A stretch of DNA of 64,000 nt from Avedoeria sp964651245 (GTDB lineage: Bacteria; Chloroflexota; Anaerolineae; Epilineales; Epilineaceae). The notes below the pieces were generated by a model that was not told the origin of the DNA, searched no databases, and saw only the letters and a list, made by a program, of their open reading frames with translations. A program made the position numbers and the translations under genes. Location: NCBI GenBank assembly GCA_964651245.1, contig CAZYVI010000019.1, positions 22,868 to 86,867 on the forward strand, written 5' to 3'. This document shows positions 17,908 to 26,208 of the stretch, one piece after another; position 1 is the stretch's first letter, and each line of letters begins with the position of its first letter.

Positions 17908-18198
17908 CTAGTACGGCGCGCAGAGATCGCCGCCGAGGCCGGCGACGATCGCCTGGGCGATGACCTGGATGAGGACGGTCGCGACGATCGGCGAGAGGTC
18001 GAGCGGGCCGGCGGCCGGCAGCCAACGGCGGATCGGCTCGAGGATCGGGTCGGTGAGCTGGAACAGGATCCGCTTGGCGGCGTTCGTCGGCACTGGGCTG
18101 GGATCGATCCAGCTGTAGAGCACGCGCGCCAGGATCGCCAACGTCATCAGCGAAGCGACGGCCTGCACGGCGTTGGCGATCGGGCACCAGATGTCCAC
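17908..18198 (-). CDS. yggT: YggT-family membrane protein
   Basis: 96 residues with two hydrophobic stretches flanking a DPILEPIRRWLP motif, the hallmark of the YggT family (ILARVLYSWIDPSP before, IVATVLIQVIAQAIV after). Family members are small inner-membrane proteins of unclear function, linked to osmotic tolerance in some bacteria and to the cell-division region in Gram-positives. It lies 6 nt behind yggS and is the last gene of this minus-strand operon. Confidence 0.88.
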   Translation of the reverse strand: MDIWCPIANAVQAVASLMTLAILARVLYSWIDPSPVPTNAAKRILFQLTDPILEPIRRWLPAAGPLDLSPIVATVLIQVIAQAIVAGLGGDLCAPY

Positions 18199-18204
18199 GT
18201 CAGC

Positions 18205-18948
18205 TCAGTCCTCTGCTTGGAACAGGAGTCGCCCGACGCGCACCTGCGTCGAGCCGGCTTCGATCGCCCATTCGAAGTCGTCCGTCATGCCCATGGATAG
18301 CACGTCCCACGGCCGCTGCGGCACGTGCCGGCGCAGCGTCTCGCGGAGCGCGCCCACGCGCTCGAACGCGCCGCGGATGTCCGCCGGCGACGGCGACTGC
18401 GGCCCGATCGCCATCAGCCCGTCGACCCGCAGCCAGGGCAGCGCGACGATCGCCGCGGCGGCGTCGGCCACGTCCGCCAGGGCGAAGCCGCTGCGGGCCG
18501 CGCTGCCGGTCACGTTCACTTCGAGCAGGATCGGCAGCGTCCGACCGGCGTCGGCGGCCAGGGCGTCGAGCCGGTGGGCCAACGCCAGCGAGTCGACGCT
18601 GTCGACGGCGTCGAAGCACGCCACGGCGCGCCGCGCCTTGTTGGACTGCAGGTGGCCGATCAGGCGCCAACGCGGCCGGGCGTGACCGTCGCGCGCCAGC
18701 GCCGCGTCGACCGCCGCGATGCGGACCTCGGCGTCCGCCACGCGGTTCTCGCCGCAGTCGGATACGCCGGCCCGCACCGCCGCCGCGACGTCGGCGACGG
18801 CGGCGGCCTTGGTGACCGCCACCAACGTCACCTCGGACGGATCGCGCCCGGCGCGCGCGCACGCGGCGGCGATCCGCGCCCGCACGCGCGCCACGCGCTC
18901 CGCCACTGCCGCAGCCCCGAGCGCGGACGCCTCGATCGGCGGCGTCAC
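18205..18948 (-). CDS. yggS: PLP homeostasis protein (YggS/PLPBP family)
   Basis: A PLP-binding protein that buffers vitamin B6 levels and has no known catalytic turnover. 247 residues start at a GTG that overlaps the nusB stop (GTGA) after a G-rich ribosome site. The family signatures are LVAVTK with the PLP lysine, DCGENRVADA, WRLIGHLQSNKAR, LLEVNVTGSAARSGF and the C-terminal LSMGMTDDFEWAIEAGSTQVRVGRLLF. The yggS-yggT pairing is widely conserved and supports both calls. Confidence 0.94.
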   Translation of the reverse strand: MTPPIEASALGAAAVAERVARVRARIAAACARAGRDPSEVTLVAVTKAAAVADVAAAVRAGVSDCGENRVADAEVRIAAVDAALARDGHARPRWRLIGHLQSNKARRAVACFDAVDSVDSLALAHRLDALAADAGRTLPILLEVNVTGSAARSGFALADVADAAAAIVALPWLRVDGLMAIGPQSPSPADIRGAFERVGALRETLRRHVPQRPWDVLSMGMTDDFEWAIEAGSTQVRVGRLLFQAED

Positions 18949-19580
18949 ACCCCCCCCTCGAGTCGCAGCGGCTGCGGGCCGGCGCTGTAGCTGCCCAGCG
19001 CGCCGTTCACCATCCGCCGCGTGCTCTCGCCGACGTATTCGCGCGCCATCTCGACCGCCTCGTTGATCACGACGCGCAGCGGCGCCGAACCGGACGCGAT
19101 CTCCCACAGCGCGATCCGCAGCAGGTTGCGGTCGACCGGCGCCATCTGCGGCACCGGCCACTCGGGCGCGATCTGGGCGATCACGGCGTCGATGCGCTCC
19201 CGCGCCCGCACCACGCCGCGCACGATGGCGGCCCCGTACGCCGCCTGCGACCGCAGCGTCGTCACCTTGGCGTGCGCCGCCTCCACCGCCGCCGCGTCGA
19301 CGCCGCACGCCGCGGCCAGCGCATCCCGCTCGGCCGCCGGCAACGGCTCGGACCAGCCGTCGGCCGCGGGGCCGTCCGCAGGCTCGACCACGAAGACCGG
19401 CGCCGCGGCCGCGGCCAGCGCCAGCGCCAGCCGCGGTCCGCCGCCGTCCGGCGTGGCCAGCGCATCCTCGATCAGCGCCTGGGCGCGGTGCAGCAGCACC
19501 GCCTCCAGGTCGTGGTCGCTCTGGTCAAGCTCGTAGAGCGCCTCGAGCGCCATGCGCCGGGCGCGGCGTCGCCCCTTCAC
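18945..19580 (-). CDS. nusB: Transcription antitermination factor NusB with a central insertion
   Basis: NusB joins NusE, NusG and NusA in antitermination complexes, mainly on rRNA operons. The N terminus (KGRRRARRMALEALYELDQSD) and C terminus (APVDRNLLRIALWEI, VVINEAVEMAREYVGEST, FVNGALG-like NGALGSY) are typical. At 211 residues it is about 50-60 longer than most; the extra is an Ala/Pro-rich block around residues 45-95 that looks disordered. The GTG start at 19580 is chosen for the charged N terminus. It lies between fabG and yggS in one operon. Confidence 0.93.
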   Translation of the reverse strand: MKGRRRARRMALEALYELDQSDHDLEAVLLHRAQALIEDALATPDGGGPRLALALAAAAAPVFVVEPADGPAADGWSEPLPAAERDALAAACGVDAAAVEAAHAKVTTLRSQAAYGAAIVRGVVRARERIDAVIAQIAPEWPVPQMAPVDRNLLRIALWEIASGSAPLRVVINEAVEMAREYVGESTRRMVNGALGSYSAGPQPLRLEGGV

Positions 19581-19638
19581 GCGCCGTCCGCGGTCGTCGC
19601 GGCCCGCTCGGGCCGGCCGGTCCGGCGCGCCACCGCGC

Positions 19639-20385
19639 TCACAGCGTCAAGCCGCCGTCGACGCGCAGCACTTGGCCGGTGATGAACGCGGCGTCCTCGG
19701 AGCACAGGAACGCGACAGCGCCGGCCACGTCGTCCGGCGACCCGAGGCGGCCGAGCGGCGTATGGGCCACCGCCTGCTCGATCGCCGCCCCGGCCAGCTC
19801 GGCCGTCATGTCGGTGGCCACGAACCCCGGCGCCACCGCGTTGGCGGTGATGCCGCGGCTGCCGACCTCCTTGGCCGTGCTCTTGAGGAAGCCGACGAGG
19901 CCGGCCTTGGCGGCGGCGTAGTTGGCCTGCCCGGCGTTGCCGTCGAGGCCGGTGATCGAGGTGATGCCGATGAGCCGGCCGTAGCGCTGACGCAGCATCG
20001 GCTTGAGCGCCGCCCGGGTCAGCGCAAACGCGCTGGTCAGGTTCGTGGCCAGGACGTCGTCCCAGTCCGGGTCCTTCATGCGCATCAGCAGGCCGTCGCG
20101 CGTGATCCCGGCGTTGAGGACGACGATGTCGAGCTGGCCGAGCTCGCGCGTCACCCGCTCGACGAGCGCCGCCGACGCGTCGCGGTCGGCGACGTCGGCG
20201 CCGAAAGGGAGGGCGACGCCGCCGGCCGCGGCGATCGCCGCCACGACGGCGTCGGCCTCGGCGGCCCGCTGGCGGTAGTGGACGGCCACGGTGGCGCCGT
20301 CGCGCGCCAGGCGCTCGGCGATGGCGCGGCCGATGCCGCGCGAGCTACCGGTGACGAGCGCGACCCGTCCCTTCAGCGCAGCCAC
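19639..20385 (-). CDS. fabG: 3-oxoacyl-[acyl-carrier-protein] reductase
   Basis: A short-chain dehydrogenase that reduces beta-ketoacyl-ACP with NADPH in fatty acid elongation. 248 residues. The cofactor loop is TGSSRGIGRAIAERL, NAG is present, and the catalytic S-Y-K is in the ITSITG and YAAAK stretches. The C-terminal half (GFVATDMTAEL, GSPDDVAGAVAFLCSEDAAFITGQVLRVDGG) is FabG-like. The GTG at 20385 has AGGAG nine bases upstream. The position directly after fabD supports FabG over other dehydrogenases. Confidence 0.94.
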   Translation of the reverse strand: MAALKGRVALVTGSSRGIGRAIAERLARDGATVAVHYRQRAAEADAVVAAIAAAGGVALPFGADVADRDASAALVERVTRELGQLDIVVLNAGITRDGLLMRMKDPDWDDVLATNLTSAFALTRAALKPMLRQRYGRLIGITSITGLDGNAGQANYAAAKAGLVGFLKSTAKEVGSRGITANAVAPGFVATDMTAELAGAAIEQAVAHTPLGRLGSPDDVAGAVAFLCSEDAAFITGQVLRVDGGLTL

Positions 20386-20481
20386 TTCAGGCGTCTCCTG
20401 GCGAGCGCGCGCCGCACCGAGGGCCAGCGCGGCGGCGGACGGACCGCGCGCCCAGCGCGGGCGGTGCGGCGGGAACGGCGC

Positions 20482-21393
20482 TCAACGCTCGGGCGGCTCG
20501 CCGAGCGCGTGCACCGTGATCTCGGCGTCGGGCCAACCGCGTGCGACGCGCTTGACAAGGCCGCCGAGGACGGTGCCAGGTCCGATCTCGTAGAACGTGC
20601 GCACGCCGGCCGCCAGCATCGTCTCGACGCTGCTCGTCCACCGGACGGCGTGGGTGAGCTGGGCGCGCATCTCGGCGCGCAGGTCGTCGGCGGCCGTGAT
20701 CGGCGCCGCGGTGACGTTGGCGACCACGGGCACGCCCGCGTTCGTCACCGCCAGGGCGTCGACGCGGGCGTTGAACTCTGCCGCAGCCTCGGCCATGAGG
20801 TGGGAGTGCGCCGCCACCGTGATCCGAATCGGCACGATGCGCTTCGCCCCGGCGGCCTGCAGCGCTTCGCACGCCTGGGCGACGCCGTCCACGGTGCCCG
20901 AGATCACCACCTGGCCCGGCGCGTTGTAGTTGCCGACCTGCACGCCCGGCACGGTGGCGCAGGTCGCTTCGACCACCCCGTCGTCGAGGCCCAGGATGGC
21001 CGCCATCCCGCCCGGATGGCGCCGGCCCGCCTCGCGCATCAGCGTCGCGCGGGCCTGGACGAGCCGCAGCGCGTCCGGGTAGCCGACCGCGCCGGAGGCC
21101 ACCAGCGCCGCGTACTCGCCCACGCTGTGCCCGGCCACGAAGGCCGGCGGCGGGATCGTCCCGGCGCTGCCGCGCAGCGCGGCCACCGCCGCCACCAACA
21201 GCGCCGGCTGCTGGTGCGATGTCTCCTCGAGCGTCTCGGCCGGGCCGTCGGCCATGAGCGCCGGCAGGTCGTAGCCCAGGACCGCGGCGGCTTCCGCCAA
21301 GGCGTCGCGGGCGGCCGGCGACCGGTTCGCCCAGCCCGTCGCCATGCCGACGTGGTGCGACCCTTGGCCCGGGAACAGCCAAGCGCTGCTCAC
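20482..21393 (-). CDS. fabD: Malonyl CoA-acyl carrier protein transacylase
   Basis: FabD moves malonyl groups from CoA to ACP. 303 residues, GTG start. The N-terminal FPGQGSHHVGM, the nucleophile motif GHSVGEYAAL and the catalytic-His region AAHSHLM (usually AFHSxLM) are in place, with the C-terminal EIGPGTVLGGLVKR. It sits between rpmF and fabG in the conserved fatty-acid cluster. No acpP, fabH, plsX or fabF lies within this stretch. Confidence 0.95.
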   Translation of the reverse strand: MSSAWLFPGQGSHHVGMATGWANRSPAARDALAEAAAVLGYDLPALMADGPAETLEETSHQQPALLVAAVAALRGSAGTIPPPAFVAGHSVGEYAALVASGAVGYPDALRLVQARATLMREAGRRHPGGMAAILGLDDGVVEATCATVPGVQVGNYNAPGQVVISGTVDGVAQACEALQAAGAKRIVPIRITVAAHSHLMAEAAAEFNARVDALAVTNAGVPVVANVTAAPITAADDLRAEMRAQLTHAVRWTSSVETMLAAGVRTFYEIGPGTVLGGLVKRVARGWPDAEITVHALGEPPER

Positions 21394-21471
21394 GGCCGTC
21401 CGCCCGCCGCGTCCGGGCGGGGCACCGGGCGCGTCACGGCCTGTGGGTGCGACGGGCGGGGAGGGCGAATG

Positions 21472-21660
21472 CTACGCTTCCTCGGCCGACCCGACATAGC
21501 GCACGCCGCGGTAGCTGCCGCAGTTCTGACAAACGACGTGCGGCATCATCAACGCGTCGCACGTCTCGCAGGGCACCAGGTTCAGCTTGGTCAGCTTGTA
21601 GTGCGTCCGGCGCAGGCGGCGGCGGCGCGGACCGATGCGGCTCTTGGGGGCTGCGCCCAT
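21472..21660 (-). CDS. rpmF: 50S ribosomal protein L32
   Basis: 62 residues, normal length. The N terminus GAAPKSRIGPRRRRLRRTHYKL is the family's basic tail, and two CxxC pairs (CETC, CQNC) form the zinc ribbon, so this is the zinc-binding C+ form. GAGGAG precedes the ATG. It lies 12 nt after the yceD gene, the usual yceD-rpmF-fab arrangement. Confidence 0.96.
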   Translation of the reverse strand: MGAAPKSRIGPRRRRLRRTHYKLTKLNLVPCETCDALMMPHVVCQNCGSYRGVRYVGSAEEA

Positions 21661-21672
21661 CGTCGATCTCCT

Positions 21673-22227
21673 CTAGCGATCCGATCCTTCGGGCCCGCTC
21701 GGCTCGGCGAGCAGCGCCCGCAAGGCGTCCCAGCGCGGGTCGGTGTCGCCGCGGCACCCGCACGGCCCGTCGTTGAGGTCGTGCCCGCACGTCGGACACA
21801 GGCCTTTGCAGTCGGGCCGGCACAGGGCGTGCAGCGGCAGGTTGAGCACGAGCGTCTGCTCGATCACCGCGGACAGGTCCAGCACATGGTGCGCGTCGAT
21901 CTCGGTGGCCGCCTCGTCTTCCTCGTCCGGATCCCGCAGGACCGGCGGGCCCTCGGGCAGGTCGATCGTCGGCCGAAAGTGCTCGACGAGTTCGAACGCC
22001 ACCGGGACCCGCGCCGGGGCGAGGCAGCGCGCGCACTCCAGCTCCACCTCGGTCGACAACTGCCCCTGGACCAGGATCCCGGCGTGATCGCGCACGAGTC
22101 GCAGTCGGCCGGTCACCGGGGCCACGAGCGCCATGCCGTCGACGTCGACGTCGAGGCGGTCGTCGATGTCGACGGTCCGCGACGTCCCGGTCGGCCGCAT
22201 GAGCAGGTCGGCCACGTTGTAGCGCAT
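21673..22227 (-). CDS. yceD: YceD/DUF177-family protein
   Basis: 184 residues. The middle holds the family's ECARCLAP motif. The C-terminal part has the typical LPLHALCRPDCKGLCP followed by CGHDLN and CGC, giving several Cys pairs likely to bind zinc. DUF177 proteins are found next to rpmF in most bacteria and are linked to 23S rRNA or large-subunit accumulation. It is the first gene of the minus-strand operon and has a strong promoter. Confidence 0.92.
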   Translation of the reverse strand: MRYNVADLLMRPTGTSRTVDIDDRLDVDVDGMALVAPVTGRLRLVRDHAGILVQGQLSTEVELECARCLAPARVPVAFELVEHFRPTIDLPEGPPVLRDPDEEDEAATEIDAHHVLDLSAVIEQTLVLNLPLHALCRPDCKGLCPTCGHDLNDGPCGCRGDTDPRWDALRALLAEPSGPEGSDR

Positions 22228-22268
22228 GTAAAGACCTCTCCAGGCGACCCTGGATTGACAACCGGCGG

Positions 22269-22297
22269 AGTCTAGCCCCAGCCGGGACGGGCGTCAA
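22269..22297 (-). promoter_or_regulatory. Sigma-70-type promoter of the yceD-rpmF-fabD-fabG-nusB-yggS-yggT operon
   Basis: On the minus strand TTGACG (22292-22297) and TAGACT (22269-22274) are exactly 17 bp apart, about 40 nt upstream of the yceD ATG. It lies just past the end of the coiled-coil gene, so the two operons are separately driven. Confidence 0.72.
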
Positions 22298-22315
22298 GTC
22301 GCGTGGCGCTGCCGG

Positions 22316-22828
22316 CTAGCCGCGGGCCTCGCTGGGCACGACGACGGGCTCGGGTGGCGCGGCGCCCGGCTCGAGCTCGACGCGGCCGCCGACCTGGAGG
22401 TGTCGGATCCCGTTCTGGACGGTGCGCCCGAACCCCTCGAGCTGGCCGGCGATCCGCTGCAGGACCTCGAGCGCATAGGCATCGGCGTCGGCGCGGATCG
22501 CACTGGCCTCGTCGATGGCGCGGGCGATGATCCCGTCGGCCTCGGTCTGCGCCTGGGCGCGGATCGGGTGCTCGGCGGTGAGCGCCGCCGCCTTCTGGTG
22601 GGCGGCCTCGATCATCGCCTCGACCTGCTCCTGCGCGGCGCCGAGCCGCGCCTCGCGCTCGGCCTCGATCTGACGGGCGTTCTTGATCTCTTGGGGTACG
22701 CTGATCCGCATCTGGTCGACGAGCCGGAGGTACTCGGCCTCGTCGATGATCACGCGCGAGGTGTACGGGATGCGCGCCGAACGGTCGAGGAGCTCCTCGA
22801 GCCGGTCGATCAGGACATCGATGTCGAT
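22316..22828 (-). CDS. Coiled-coil protein with a probable AUC start codon
   Basis: 170 residues if read from the ATC at 22828; the first ordinary start in frame, a GTG at 22753, would give only 145. The ATC follows a perfect AGGAGG with six-base spacing, and the 25 added residues (IDIDVLIDRLEELLDRS...) continue the same helical pattern without a break. The long middle is a charged coiled coil resembling ATP synthase subunit b or DivIVA-like proteins. From memory, Chloroflexota homologs begin with MDI and a similar VDRLE phrase; I could not check this. Last gene of the recG-coaD set. Function unknown. Confidence 0.7.
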   Translation of the reverse strand: MDIDVLIDRLEELLDRSARIPYTSRVIIDEAEYLRLVDQMRISVPQEIKNARQIEAEREARLGAAQEQVEAMIEAAHQKAAALTAEHPIRAQAQTEADGIIARAIDEASAIRADADAYALEVLQRIAGQLEGFGRTVQNGIRHLQVGGRVELEPGAAPPEPVVVPSEARG

Positions 22829-22891
22829 GGCGCACCTCCTTCGCCCGCGGCCTGCGCGGTCGACGCGCGGCCGGCCTCCGCCGGCGATGCA

Positions 22892-23455
22892 TCAGCCCGC
22901 AGCATACCCGTCCCCGCCGTCGGCGGCAAGCAGACCGGCCCGGCGCTTGGCGTCCAGCGCCGCCTGCACGCCGGGCGGCACCAAGCTGCTGACGTCGCCG
23001 CCCATCCGCGCCACCTCGCGCACGATCGAGGCGCTGACGAAGGCGTGGCTCGGGTCGCTGATGAGCAGCATCGTCTCGATCGCCGGCGCGAGATGCCGGT
23101 TCATCATCGCCATCTTGCGCTCGAACTCGAAGTCGTCCGCCACGCGCAGGCCGCGCACGATCACCCCGGCGCCCTCGCCGCGGGCGAACGCGATCGAGAG
23201 GCCGCCGAACCGGGTGACGCGCGCGCCAGGGATGTGGGCCATCGCCTCGCGCACCAGGTCGACGCGCTCGTCGGTCGAGAACAGCGGGGTCTTGGCGCTG
23301 CCGTCGGGGTGGGCGTAGACGCCGATGACGAGCGACCGGAACACGCGCGCCGCGCGCTCGGCGATCGCGACGTGGCCGCGGGTGACGGGGTCGAACGTGG
23401 CCGGGAACACGGCCACGTCGTAGCGGATGCCGGCGTCGGCGGGCGAGGGCGTCAT
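22892..23455 (-). CDS. coaD: Phosphopantetheine adenylyltransferase
   Basis: CoaD transfers AMP to 4'-phosphopantetheine, the fourth step of coenzyme A synthesis. 187 residues; about 10 extra at the N terminus and 15 at the C terminus compared with most. The nucleotidyltransferase motif is PATFDPVTRGHVAI (GH-type HxGH variant R-G-H), then VIVRGLRVADDFEFE, MAMMNRHLAP and the C-terminal FVSASIVREVARMGGDVSSLVP. It lies 27 nt downstream of recG. The coaD-recG pairing is seen in many bacteria, often with rsmD, which is absent here. Confidence 0.94.
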   Translation of the reverse strand: MTPSPADAGIRYDVAVFPATFDPVTRGHVAIAERAARVFRSLVIGVYAHPDGSAKTPLFSTDERVDLVREAMAHIPGARVTRFGGLSIAFARGEGAGVIVRGLRVADDFEFERKMAMMNRHLAPAIETMLLISDPSHAFVSASIVREVARMGGDVSSLVPPGVQAALDAKRRAGLLAADGGDGYAAG

Positions 23456-23482
23456 CGTCTGCTCCTGAGGCGGGTCGACGGA

Positions 23483-25930
23483 TCAGGCGCGCTCGGCGCC
23501 GGCGGCGAAGGCGTCGGCGGCGGCGCGCAGCGCGGCGTGGGCGGGATCGGCCAGCGACGGGTCCCGGCCGAGCACGGTCTGCGCCACCCGCGCGGCCGCC
23601 GCCAGCGGCGCCGGGTCGCCGACGAGCCGCGCAAAGCGGAAGCGATCGGCGACGCCGGCCTGGAGCGTCCCGAAGTAGTCGCCGGGTCCGCGCAGCGCCA
23701 GGTCGCGCTCGGCCAGCGCCAGCCCGTCCGACGTGCCGGCGATCGCCGCCAGCCGCTCGGCCGCGCCGCGCGACGGGTCTTCGGCCAGCAGCAGGCAGGT
23801 GCCCGGCGCGGCGCCGCGCCCGACGCGGCCGCGCAGCTGGTGCAGCTGGGCCAACCCGAAGCGATCGGCGCCGTCGACCAGGATCACGGTGGCGTTCGGC
23901 ACGTCGATGCCGACCTCGATGACCGTCGTCGCCACCAGGACCTGGGTGTCGCCGGCGGCGAAAGCCTGCATGGCCTGCTCCTTCTCGACCGGCCGCATCC
24001 GGCCGTGGAGCAGCCCGAGCCGGAGATCGCGCAGTGCGCCGGCGCTCAGCTGCTCGAAGACGCCGGTGGCCGACGGGCCGTCCGAGCGCTCGCTGTCCTC
24101 GACGAGCGGGCACACGACGAACGCCTGCTCGCCGGACGCGACGCGCTGCTGGACGAACGCGTAGGCGCGGGCGCGCTCGTCGGGCCGCAGCCAGATCGTG
24201 CGCACCGGGGTGCGGCCGGGCGGCAGCGCGTCGAGCACGCTCTGGTCGACGTCGGCGTGAAGCACATGGGCCAGGGTGCGCGGGATCGGCGTGGCGGTCA
24301 TGATCAGGGTGTGCGGCACCATCCCGTCCGCCGACGCGGCCAGCGCGGCGCGCTGCACGACGCCGAAGCGGTGCTGCTCGTCGACGACCGCCAGCCCGAG
24401 GCGCGCGAACGCGACGCGGTCCTGGATCAAGGCGTGGGTGCCGATCACGACGTCGATGTCGCCCCGCGCCAGGCCGTCGGCGACGGCGGCCTTCTCGGCC
24501 GGGCGCATGCTGCCGACCAGGCGGGCGTACGTCGGCGCGCCCGCCGGTCCGTCGCCGGCGTGGAACGGACGGAAGCCGATCGCCTCCAGTGTTCGGCCGA
24601 GACCGCGCCGGTGCTGTTCGGCCAGGATCTCGGTCGGGGCCATGACCGCGGCCTGCCGGCCGGCGCCGGCGCACAGCGCCACCGCCGCCCCGGCGACGGC
24701 CGTCTTGCCGCTGCCGACGTCGCCTTGCAGCAGCCGGCTCATCGGCGTCGTCCGGGCGAGGTCGGCGCCGATCTCGTCGATGCAGCGGCGCTGCGCCTCG
24801 GTCAGCGCGAACGGCAGCGCCGCGACGAACGCCGCCTGGAGCGGCCGCCCGGCCGCCAGGTCGGGCGCCGGCTGCGCGTCGCGCGCCCGGCGACGGCGGC
24901 GCGCCCAGAGCTGCAGCGCCACGAGCTCGTCGAACGCCAGCCGGGCGCGGGCCCGCGCGACGTCGGCGGGGGACTCGGCGTGGTGGAGCGTCCAGACCGC
25001 CTCGGCGCGGCCCGGCAGCCCCTCGGCGCGCCGGAGGTCGTCGGGCAGCGGCTCGCCGAGGCACGGCGCATAGCGCTCGGCCGTGGCCGCCACCAGCCGG
25101 CGCAACGCGCGCTGGCCCAGGCCCGCCACCAGCGGGTAGACCGGCACGAGCCGGCCGGTGTGGGTGCCCGCCCGGTCGAGCGCCTCCCACGCCGGCGACG
25201 ACAGGCCGAGGCGGTGGCCCAGGCGCTCGACGCGTCCGCTGGCGGCGATGCCGTCCCCGGCGCGCAGCGTCGACGCCAGGTAGGGCTGGTGGAAGAACAC
25301 GAGCGGCAGCCGGCCGCTGGCGTCGGCGATCGTGACCGTCACGACGTCTTTCACGCGCTGTCCCGTCGTCCGCCGCACCTCGACGACCCGCCCGGCGACC
25401 GTCACCTCGTCCCCGACGCGCACGTCGGCGATGCGCGCTCGGTGGCGAAAGTCCTGGTAGCGCAGCGGGGCGTGGAACAGCACGTCGCGCACCGTGCGCA
25501 GACCAAGGCGCTCGAGCGTGGCCGCCAGCTTGGGGCCGACGCCCGGCAGCGCCGTCACGGGCTGGTCGAGGGCCGGATCGTCGGACGCGCGCGGCGCGAA
25601 GGCCGGCGGCGCCGCCGCGGGGCGCTGCGCCGGGCGACGGGCGCGCGGCGCACCCGCGCCGCCCTCGGCGGCCGGCGCACGCGTCGCCTCGGCCGCCCCG
25701 TCGAGGGCGGCCAGCGCGCGCGCCACGGCGGCGGCGCGGGTCTCGGCGCCGGCGGCGCCGTAGCCGGCCAGCGCCGCCGCGACATCCGCCCGGACGGCCG
25801 CCGGGACGGCGGACGCCGTCCCGGCCCAGCGCGCCGCGAACGCGTCCAGGCCGCCGATCACGGCGCGGTCGCGGCAGCCTTGGGACTGCTCGAGGGACAG
25901 GATGCGCCGGAGCGGGTCGGCGGGGTCCAT
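23483..25930 (-). CDS. recG: ATP-dependent DNA helicase RecG
   Basis: RecG is a double-stranded DNA translocase that remodels stalled forks and Holliday junctions. From the ATG at 25930 it has 815 residues. An N-terminal helical extension of about 110 precedes the wedge/OB domain (DEVTVAGRVVEVRRT). Helicase motifs include Walker A GDVGSGKTAVAG, the DEQH box (VVDEQHRFGV), TATPIPRTL, and QLRGRVGRG near the end. The start was chosen because the sequence upstream is an Arg/Pro run lacking family character. It is the first gene of recG-coaD-coiled-coil. Confidence 0.95.
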   Translation of the reverse strand: MDPADPLRRILSLEQSQGCRDRAVIGGLDAFAARWAGTASAVPAAVRADVAAALAGYGAAGAETRAAAVARALAALDGAAEATRAPAAEGGAGAPRARRPAQRPAAAPPAFAPRASDDPALDQPVTALPGVGPKLAATLERLGLRTVRDVLFHAPLRYQDFRHRARIADVRVGDEVTVAGRVVEVRRTTGQRVKDVVTVTIADASGRLPLVFFHQPYLASTLRAGDGIAASGRVERLGHRLGLSSPAWEALDRAGTHTGRLVPVYPLVAGLGQRALRRLVAATAERYAPCLGEPLPDDLRRAEGLPGRAEAVWTLHHAESPADVARARARLAFDELVALQLWARRRRRARDAQPAPDLAAGRPLQAAFVAALPFALTEAQRRCIDEIGADLARTTPMSRLLQGDVGSGKTAVAGAAVALCAGAGRQAAVMAPTEILAEQHRRGLGRTLEAIGFRPFHAGDGPAGAPTYARLVGSMRPAEKAAVADGLARGDIDVVIGTHALIQDRVAFARLGLAVVDEQHRFGVVQRAALAASADGMVPHTLIMTATPIPRTLAHVLHADVDQSVLDALPPGRTPVRTIWLRPDERARAYAFVQQRVASGEQAFVVCPLVEDSERSDGPSATGVFEQLSAGALRDLRLGLLHGRMRPVEKEQAMQAFAAGDTQVLVATTVIEVGIDVPNATVILVDGADRFGLAQLHQLRGRVGRGAAPGTCLLLAEDPSRGAAERLAAIAGTSDGLALAERDLALRGPGDYFGTLQAGVADRFRFARLVGDPAPLAAAARVAQTVLGRDPSLADPAHAALRAAADAFAAGAERA

Positions 25931-26078
25931 CGCGGGGCGGTGCCTGGCGGGAGCGGCGGCGTGCACCCCACGCGCCGGGCGGCGGTCGGGCGGACGGCGC
26001 CGCGGGCGGCGCGGCGGCGAGCATAGCCGGCCGCGGCGTCGCGCGCCAAACCGCCGCGCGCGCCGTATCCTTAGCGGG

Positions 26079-26143
26079 CCTAACAACACACGGCCACGGA
26101 TCTCTTCACGGCCGAGGCACGTCGTCGCGCCGGTATTGTTAGG
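26079..26143. repeat. AT-rich 8-bp inverted repeat in the recG/patatin gap
   Basis: CCTAACAA (26079-26086) and TTGTTAGG (26136-26143) are exact reverse complements, 49 nt apart. They form an unusually AT-rich patch in a very GC-rich, 278-nt divergent intergenic region. They might be operator half-sites for one regulator; nothing else in the gap was recognised. Confidence 0.4.
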
Positions 26144-26208
26144 GACTCTCAGCGCCGGCCCGCCGCGCGGCGACGGGCCGGCGAACCCGCGACGCGCAGG
26201 GGGCGGGC

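Noticed and set aside
22400..26026. A 1208-codon plus-strand frame
   Set aside because: It is the mirror of recG, coaD and the coiled-coil gene, which have full motifs on the minus strand.
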